NCBI GenBank assembly: GCA_018971925.1
Contig: JAGWZT010000114.1
Coordinates: 1-6,653 of the forward strand
Origin: Lysobacteraceae bacterium
GTDB taxonomy: Bacteria > Pseudomonadota > Gammaproteobacteria > Xanthomonadales > Rhodanobacteraceae
Length of the DNA: 6,653 nt
Direction of reading: 5' to 3'
The notes below the pieces were generated by a model, which had not been told where the DNA came from, did not search any database, and saw nothing but the letters and a program-made list of their open reading frames with translations. Of the stretch, positions 1 through 4,642 are shown in pieces (positions within the stretch are counted from its first letter, which is position 1; the number at the start of each line of letters is the position of its first letter). The translations under genes and the position numbers were made by a program.

Positions 1-66
1 GGCGGGATCGAACCGCCGACCTCAGCATTATGAGTGCCGCGCTCTAACCGTCTGAGCTACCTAGCC
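1..66 (-). tRNA. tRNA-Met (CAT), elongator type, 3' end cut by window
   Basis: Read on the minus strand from 66 down to 1, the sequence folds as a tRNA: 5' acceptor strand GGCTAGG (66-60), D stem GCTC/GAGC, anticodon stem CGGCA/TGCTG closing the loop CTCATAA (34-28), variable region AGGTC, T stem GGCGG/CCGCC with loop TTCGATC. The anticodon is CAT (32-30). The overall sequence is very close to Escherichia coli elongator tRNA-Met. It lacks the three consecutive G-C pairs in the anticodon stem that mark initiator tRNA, and it does not look like the lysidine-modified tRNA-Ile2. Only the last acceptor strand, discriminator and CCA are missing, because the window starts exactly at the end of the T stem. 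Confidence 0.95.
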
Positions 67-151
67 GAAACCTGCCGCGTCGCTTGCGCCAACGGGCAGC
101 GCCGGGCCACCGGAGGGCAACCATGGCGTGCAGCGGCGCAGGGAGCCGGTC

Positions 152-179
152 AGTCTAACGAACCCCTTTGTGCTGTCAA
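152..179 (-). promoter_or_regulatory. Sigma-70 promoter of tRNA-Met
   Basis: On the minus strand a perfect -35 box TTGACA (179-174) is followed after 16 bases by TAGACT (157-152), which matches four of six bases of the -10 consensus. Transcription would start near 145 and give a leader of about 80 bases before the mature tRNA end at 66, a normal arrangement for a processed tRNA transcript. The -35 box lies about 30 bases from the rightward -10 box at 210-215, so the two promoters are back to back. Confidence 0.65.
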
Positions 180-209
180 GCTTCGGGCGGGCGGCCCATG
201 CACGGCAGG

Positions 210-215
210 TATAAT
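210..215 (+). promoter_or_regulatory. -10 box of the ClC gene promoter
   Basis: A perfect TATAAT lies 35 bases before the chosen start codon of the ClC gene. The expected -35 position (about 186-192) is G/C only and does not resemble TTGACA, and there is no TG extension before the box. Either the promoter depends mainly on its -10 box or an activator helps. The predicted start near 222 would leave a short leader of about 29 bases. Confidence 0.5.
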
Positions 216-250
216 TCACGCCGTCTTTCCTGCGGTTCACGGGCTGGCCG

Positions 251-1618
251 ATGCGGCGCTTCCACCTTGCAGAACCGCTGGTGATGCTCGCGACCGTGGT
301 GCAGTGGCTGGTGCTGTCGATCTTCACCGGCGCGATCGTCGGCGTCGGTTGCACGATTTTCCTGCGCGCGCTGTTCGCGACCGCGGGGCGCGCATACGCG
401 GCGCCGTTGTGGCTGCAGATGGCGCTGTTGCCGGTCGGCGGCTTCGCGAATGGGTTGTTGTTGCACTACGGCTACAAGCTGCGCCGCAGTACCTTCAATG
501 ACAACGCGATCGTCGCGGTCAACGAACAACACGGCAAGTTGCCGTTCCGCACGATGTGGATCAAACCGGTGGCGGCGCTGATCACGCTGGGTTGCGGTGG
601 CTCGGCGGGCAAGGAAGGGCCGTGTTCGCACATCGGCGCCAGCCTCGCGGCCACGGTCGGACGCTTGCTGCGTTTGAACCCGGAAATGCGCAAGCGCCTG
701 TTGGCGTGCGGTGTCAGCGCGGGTTTTTCCAGCGTGTTCGGCACGCCGATCGCAGGGGCGATCTACGGCGTCGAGATGCTGGCGATCGGCCGTATCCGGC
801 ACGATTTCCTGTTTCCCGGCATCGTTGCCGGCGTCACCGCGTTCGAGGTGTCGCGGTATCTGGGCGTGCCGTATCCGCAATATCACATCGCGTTCACCGG
901 CGACTTCACCGAATTGCTGTTCCTGAAGACGGTGGTGATCGGGATTCTGTGTGGCGCGGTGGCGTGGTTGTTCGTGGAGTTGTTGCGCCAGGCCCGCAAG
1001 CTGTTCGGAGCGTTGAAACAGCGTTACGACCTGTGGCCACCGCTGATGCCCACGCTCGGTGGCGTGGTGCTGGCGTTGCTGATCCTCGCGATTCCGAACC
1101 AGTACCTGGGACTGAGCCTGCCGCTGATGGATCGCGCGCTGCACGGCGACGCCATGCCGTATCTCGGTTTCCTGTGGAAGGCGCTGCTGGTCGCGATCAC
1201 GCTCGGGTCGGGCTTTTACGGCGGCATCGTCACGCCGCAGTTCGTGATCGGAGCGGTCACCGGTGGCGCGTTCGCGCATTTCCTTGGATTGAACGCGGCC
1301 CTGGGTGCGGCGGTCGGGCTGGTCGCGGTGGTGGCGTCGGCATCCAACGCGCCAATCGCGGCGATCCTGATGGGCATTGAATTGTTCGGCGCTGATTCCA
1401 CCTTGTACGTTGCCGGCGCCTGCGTCGCCGCGTACCTGATCATCGGGCACCGCAGCGTGTATCCCGAACAGCAGATCGCCTATTCGAAATCTTCGTGGAT
1501 ATTCGCGCGCGCCGACTTGCCGGTCGGGCAGGAAAAAGTGCGGTTGTCCTACGGCCTGCTGCGCTGGTGGCGGATGCGGCGCAGGCGCGCGCAACGCATC
1601 GAGAATGCCGACTCGTGA
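251..1618 (+). CDS. ClC-family chloride channel/transporter
   Basis: This 455-residue inner-membrane protein belongs to the ClC family, which moves chloride or other anions either passively or in exchange for protons. Seen in the sequence: many hydrophobic helices; the filter/gating motif GKEGP at 120-124 with the gating glutamate at E122; APIAG-type helix TPIAGAIYGVEML ending with E175; the second filter motif GFYGGIVTP at 321-329; the pseudo-repeat APIAAILMGIELFG; and Y404 in HRSVYPEQ, the likely pore tyrosine. There are no CBS domains; the protein ends in a short basic tail. Two usual features differ: the GSGIP motif of E. coli ClcA is replaced by an STFND-like stretch near residues 80-84, and the position next to E175, which is the internal proton glutamate in ClcA, is M176. 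This suggests a channel-like or otherwise unusual transport mode (inference). The start at 251 fits the -10 box, but no clear ribosome site precedes it; GTG 281 or ATG 284 are alternatives. Confidence 0.93.
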   Translation: MRRFHLAEPLVMLATVVQWLVLSIFTGAIVGVGCTIFLRALFATAGRAYAAPLWLQMALLPVGGFANGLLLHYGYKLRRSTFNDNAIVAVNEQHGKLPFRTMWIKPVAALITLGCGGSAGKEGPCSHIGASLAATVGRLLRLNPEMRKRLLACGVSAGFSSVFGTPIAGAIYGVEMLAIGRIRHDFLFPGIVAGVTAFEVSRYLGVPYPQYHIAFTGDFTELLFLKTVVIGILCGAVAWLFVELLRQARKLFGALKQRYDLWPPLMPTLGGVVLALLILAIPNQYLGLSLPLMDRALHGDAMPYLGFLWKALLVAITLGSGFYGGIVTPQFVIGAVTGGAFAHFLGLNAALGAAVGLVAVVASASNAPIAAILMGIELFGADSTLYVAGACVAAYLIIGHRSVYPEQQIAYSKSSWIFARADLPVGQEKVRLSYGLLRWWRMRRRRAQRIENADS

Positions 1619-1813
1619 GCTGCGGCGCCTCGTTTATACTAGCCACCCCGGCGCACGTCGCGTGCCGCGCCCGACAGCGCGCTCGCAGCCCGGCTGGTGG
1701 TTTTGTGGGTGGCTGCGATTGTCCGATGCGCGATCGCGCGAGCAGAACCGGGGAGGCAGGGATGCCGACCGGACGATTCCACCAAGGATGGGTTACTCAG
1801 AAATTTCCAATAC
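1619..1813. other. Non-coding stretch between ClC gene and tRNA-Arg
   Basis: No convincing gene is present. It contains a possible -10 box (1635-1640), an imperfect GC hairpin (1650-1671), an 8-base complementary pair AGCCACCC (1641-1648) / GGGTGGCT (1707-1714), and the perfect palindrome GCGCGATCGCGC (1728-1739). The part just before the tRNA is less GC-rich and carries four GGA triplets between about 1750 and 1795. It may be a tRNA leader or a 3' region of the ClC transcript. No terminator with a T run is visible. Confidence 0.6.
1635..1640 (+). promoter_or_regulatory. Possible -10 box for tRNA-Arg
   Basis: TATACT matches five of six -10 consensus bases in an otherwise very GC-rich area, 17 bases after the ClC stop codon. 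No good -35 box is found 16-18 bases upstream. If active it would give a leader of roughly 165 bases before tRNA-Arg. No better promoter is seen nearer to the tRNA. Confidence 0.35.
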
Positions 1814-1890
1814 GCGCTCGTAGCTCAGCTGGATAGAGTACTGCCCTCCGAAGGCAGGGGTCGTGGGTTCGAATCCCGCCGAGCGCGCCA
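1814..1890 (+). tRNA. tRNA-Arg (CCG)
   Basis: This is a complete 77-base tRNA gene. The acceptor stem is GCGCTCG (1814-1820) with CGAGCGC (1880-1886), followed by discriminator G1887 and an encoded CCA (1888-1890). The D stem is GCTC, the anticodon stem is CTGCC/GGCAG around the loop CTCCGAA, and the T loop is TTCGAAT. The anticodon CCG (1848-1850) reads the arginine codon CGG, which is frequent in GC-rich genomes. It closely resembles the E. coli tRNA-Arg(CCG). Confidence 0.97.
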
Positions 1891-1918
1891 GTTTCTTGAA
1901 GCGTTCAACCGAAATGCA

Positions 1919-1952
1919 GATCGCGATGGGGTCCGAAACGGCCATTGCGATC
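1919..1952. repeat. Inverted repeat (hairpin) after tRNA-Arg
   Basis: GATCGCGATGG (1919-1929) can pair with CCATTGCGATC (1942-1952): 11 pairs including one G-T, around a 12-base loop. It lies 28 bases after the tRNA-Arg end and could define the 3' end of the precursor. No T run follows, so it is not a classical terminator. Confidence 0.5.
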
Positions 1953-1959
1953 GACATGA

Positions 1960-1973
1960 CTGTCCATGGACAG
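1960..1973. repeat. Perfect 14-base palindrome
   Basis: CTGTCCATGGACAG is its own reverse complement. It is flanked by a further complementary pair, TCGAC (1951-1955) and GTCGA (1975-1979), slightly off centre. It could be a protein-binding site or part of a structured RNA. It sits between two other inverted repeats. Confidence 0.5.
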
Positions 1974-1988
1974 GGTCGAAGCTTGGCA

Positions 1989-2017
1989 AGTACCTCCCGG
2001 GCCATCCGGGAGGTACT
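1989..2017 (-). terminator. Hairpin at the end of the receptor gene
   Basis: AGTACCTCCCGG (1989-2000) and CCGGGAGGTACT (2006-2017) form a perfect 12-pair stem with a 5-base loop, starting 9 bases after the receptor stop codon on the minus strand. Position and strength suggest a transcript end or an RNA-stabilising hairpin. In neither direction does a T run follow directly, so intrinsic termination would be weak. It may also stop read-through from tRNA-Arg on the plus strand. Confidence 0.5.
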
Positions 2018-2026
2018 CGTGCTCGT

Positions 2027-4597
2027 TCAGAAGTTTTGACTGAACCGGATGCCGATCGTGCGTGGATTGATGAAGCCGGTGTACACCTGCCCATTCGGAT
2101 ACGTCGTCGAAACACCATGCGCGGCGCAGGTTTCCGGCTTGCACTCGCTGTACTTGTACAGCTCTCCGCGTTCGTCGAAGGCGTTCTGGACGAACACGTC
2201 CAGCGACCAGTTGTTCTTCTGCATGCCGGCGGAAAGATCGACCGAGTTGTAGGACGGCAGGTCTCCCAGCAGGTTGCGCGGGACGAGGCGCAAATCGGTC
2301 GTGCGCTGGCCGACGTGTACCCAGGCTGCCTGGACATACGCGTCGTTGCCAGCGAGGTCGAACGCGTAGCGCGCGATCAGGTTGCCCTTGAAGTGCGGCG
2401 TGATCGGCAAGCGCGTGCCTGCCGGCGCCTCCGGCCCGTCCACCACCGCGCCGGTCTGGGGGTTGATGGAGCCGGGCGGGCAATTGGTCACCGGACTGCC
2501 GTTGCTGTCCGTGAACCCGCAATAGTTGGAGCTCAAGCGTGCCTTGTAAAACCCCACGCCTGCGCTGAGGTTGAGGTTGTAGGTGGCTTGCCAATCCAGT
2601 TGCGATTCCAGTCCATCGATCCGCGCCGAGTTCACGTTGCGGATGATCGTCAGCCCCGGTGGCACCAGGATGTTGTACTGGAAGTTGTCCCAGTTCTCGC
2701 GGAACAGCGCGCCGTTGAACGACATCCGGTTGTCGAACCAGGTGGTCTTCCAGCCCAGCTCGACGTTGGTCAGGAAATCGGGTTGGTAGGGGACCGTGCC
2801 GGCGGCGCGATTGACGCCGCCCGGCCGGAAGCCTTCCGAGCGCGTGACGTACACCATCGCGGTCGGTGAAATGTTCCAGGTCAGGTTGACCTTGTGCAGT
2901 GAACCGCTGTCGCGCGTGTTCTTGTCGAAATCCAGGCAGGGCGCACCGAAGAACCCTGCCTGCGAGACGCACCCGGCCTCGCCGTAGGACGCTCCGGACG
3001 AGAAGCCCTTGCTGTATCCGTAGAAACCGAGCAGGTGGTCGCGGGTGCGGTAGTAGCGTTCGCCGAGCGTCAGGGTGAGCTTGTCGGGAACGATGTCGTA
3101 CGACACCTCGCCGAACAGGGCCTTGCTGCTGTCGAAGCGCATCTCGCGGGTCAGCCAGATGGTGTTGGGCCAGCCGGTGACCGACAGTGAATCGGCCAGG
3201 CCGTCGACCTGGTAGTCCTGCTGGATGTCGTGCTTCTGATTCTGCGTGAACGCGCCGGCGACGAAGCGCAGCCGATTCTCCGCGGGCGAGGCGATCCGCA
3301 GTTCGTTGCTGTTGAAGGAATACCCGTCCCGGCCGCTGATGTGCTGGGCCGGATTGATCATCGCGCCGCTGTTGTCCGTGTAGTACAGGCCGTATCCAGA
3401 CAGGGTGTCGTACCAGTAGCCGTAGTCGGTGTAATCGGAGGTTTGCTCCTGGTTGCGCCGGAGGTGCCCGTAGGCGTAGGTCACGTCGAAGTTGCCGATC
3501 TTGCCCTGCACGGTCAAGGCCGCCTGCCACCAGCGATCATCCACGCCTTCCGGGTAGAAATGGCTCAGCGAGAGGTCGCCGACCACGGGGTCGCTCGCGA
3601 AGTTGCCGTGGGCAATCGTTTGCTGGCCCATCAGCGTTGGACTGATCGACCAGTTGTCGTTGAGGTCGATCTTCAGCTCGGCACGCGCGCCCTTGGTGGT
3701 GACGTCGTTGTAGTGGTTCTGCGCGCGGCTCGGTGAGCACACCAGTTTGGCGGCCGGCGTGCAGTTGTCGGCATTGCTCAGGGTGATGCCCGAGGACGGG
3801 AAGGTGACGGTGCCGGGCTTGTTGTCGATGTAGCCGGCGTCGTGCTCCCGCCACCCGACCAGGCGGATGGCGGTACGCTCGTTGATGGGTATGTTGAGCA
3901 TGCCCTCGAAGGTGTCGCCGATGCCGCCGTGCGACACCTGGTTGGCAGACAGGGTGTAGTTCGCCGCGAACCGGCTGGGGTCGGGCTTGTTGGTGATGAT
4001 GCGCAGCGCGCCGGCCTCGGCGCTGGCGCCGTACAGCGTCCCCTGCGGCCCCTTAAGGACTTCGACGCGCGCGATGTCGTACATGTGGATGTCGACCGGG
4101 CCCTGGATCGTCGTGACCGGCTGGTCGTTGAGGTACACGCCCACGGTCGGCTGGGATCCGGAATGGTTCCGGTTGCTGCCGTCGGTCACCCCGCGCATGT
4201 AGATCGCGGCGAAGCCCGGGCCCGCCTGCACGCCGCCGCCGCCCGACTGGAACGTCACGCCGGGCAGGTATTGAACGTAATCCTTGAAGTCTTGCACGTG
4301 CAGGGCCTGCAGCTGGTCGTTGGCCAGTACGTTCATGCTGATCGGAACCTTCTGCAGGTTCTCGGTGCGCTTCTGCGCCGTCACCACCACCGTGCCGAGC
4401 GTCTTGATCTTTTCCGTCCTGGGCTTTGAAGCCTGCGCCGTGGCGGACGCTTGTGGTTGCCCGGCGGCGGGCTCGCCAATCGGTTCCGCGCTTTGCGCCA
4501 ACGCCGGTGTCGCCAGCGCCACGCAGATTGCCGCTGCCAAAGGCAACCTGGTCCAGCTCGCCCCATGCGTCCCCGCACCACGTCCGAATCTGCTCAT
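2027..4597 (-). CDS. TonB-dependent outer-membrane receptor
   Basis: This 856-residue protein would sit in the outer membrane and import a scarce substrate using energy from TonB-ExbBD. A Sec signal peptide ends at about residue 34 (ALA before Q35). A TonB-box-like stretch TLGTVVVTA lies at 66-74, the plug domain spans about 80-205 and includes GPQGTLYGASAEAGALRIIT, and the rest is a beta-barrel ending in a terminal phenylalanine (RFSQNF), the usual outer-membrane signature. There is no FecA-type N-terminal signalling domain. The mature part contains exactly eight cysteines in four close pairs (279/287, 543/554, 693/706, 819/824), likely loop disulfides. The ATG at 4597 was chosen over an in-frame TTG at 4612 because a GGGGG ribosome site lies 8 bases before it and the signal peptide then has a normal shape. 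The gene follows the sulfotransferase gene by 45 bases on the same strand, so the two are probably co-transcribed. The substrate cannot be predicted. Confidence 0.95.
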   Translation of the reverse strand: MSRFGRGAGTHGASWTRLPLAAAICVALATPALAQSAEPIGEPAAGQPQASATAQASKPRTEKIKTLGTVVVTAQKRTENLQKVPISMNVLANDQLQALHVQDFKDYVQYLPGVTFQSGGGGVQAGPGFAAIYMRGVTDGSNRNHSGSQPTVGVYLNDQPVTTIQGPVDIHMYDIARVEVLKGPQGTLYGASAEAGALRIITNKPDPSRFAANYTLSANQVSHGGIGDTFEGMLNIPINERTAIRLVGWREHDAGYIDNKPGTVTFPSSGITLSNADNCTPAAKLVCSPSRAQNHYNDVTTKGARAELKIDLNDNWSISPTLMGQQTIAHGNFASDPVVGDLSLSHFYPEGVDDRWWQAALTVQGKIGNFDVTYAYGHLRRNQEQTSDYTDYGYWYDTLSGYGLYYTDNSGAMINPAQHISGRDGYSFNSNELRIASPAENRLRFVAGAFTQNQKHDIQQDYQVDGLADSLSVTGWPNTIWLTREMRFDSSKALFGEVSYDIVPDKLTLTLGERYYRTRDHLLGFYGYSKGFSSGASYGEAGCVSQAGFFGAPCLDFDKNTRDSGSLHKVNLTWNISPTAMVYVTRSEGFRPGGVNRAAGTVPYQPDFLTNVELGWKTTWFDNRMSFNGALFRENWDNFQYNILVPPGLTIIRNVNSARIDGLESQLDWQATYNLNLSAGVGFYKARLSSNYCGFTDSNGSPVTNCPPGSINPQTGAVVDGPEAPAGTRLPITPHFKGNLIARYAFDLAGNDAYVQAAWVHVGQRTTDLRLVPRNLLGDLPSYNSVDLSAGMQKNNWSLDVFVQNAFDERGELYKYSECKPETCAAHGVSTTYPNGQVYTGFINPRTIGIRFSQNF

Positions 4598-4605
4598 GTG
4601 CACAA

Positions 4606-4610
4606 CCCCC
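4606..4610 (-). promoter_or_regulatory. Ribosome binding site of the receptor gene
   Basis: On the minus strand GGGGG lies 8 bases before the ATG at 4597. It supports that ATG as the start; the upstream in-frame TTG at 4612 would place this site inside the coding region. No -10 box is evident in the 45-base gap before the receptor, which favours co-transcription with the upstream gene. Confidence 0.55.
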
Positions 4611-4642
4611 AAAAGTGGATGAATCCGATCCCTCGTCTTTGT

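Noticed and set aside
176..1594. 472-codon open frame on the minus strand opposite the ClC gene
   Set aside because: Its translation is low-complexity (R, Q, A, D, H rich) without recognisable motifs, and it is fully antisense to a clear ClC gene. GC-rich codon bias creates such shadows.
1650..1671. GC hairpin as terminator of the ClC gene
   Set aside because: The stem is interrupted by a 3-base bulge and no T run follows.
1728..1739. GCGCGATCGCGC palindrome as an operator
   Set aside because: Twelve-base GC palindromes are expected by chance in such GC-rich DNA and no paired or repeated copy is seen.
1697..2869. 390-codon plus-strand frame crossing tRNA-Arg and the receptor 3' half
   Set aside because: It runs through a complete tRNA gene and antisense to the receptor; no domain is recognisable.
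1905..3530. 541-codon open frame on the minus strand in another frame of the receptor gene
   Set aside because: It overlaps the receptor in the same direction but its translation is arginine-rich with no family motifs, while the receptor frame has plug and barrel signatures throughout.
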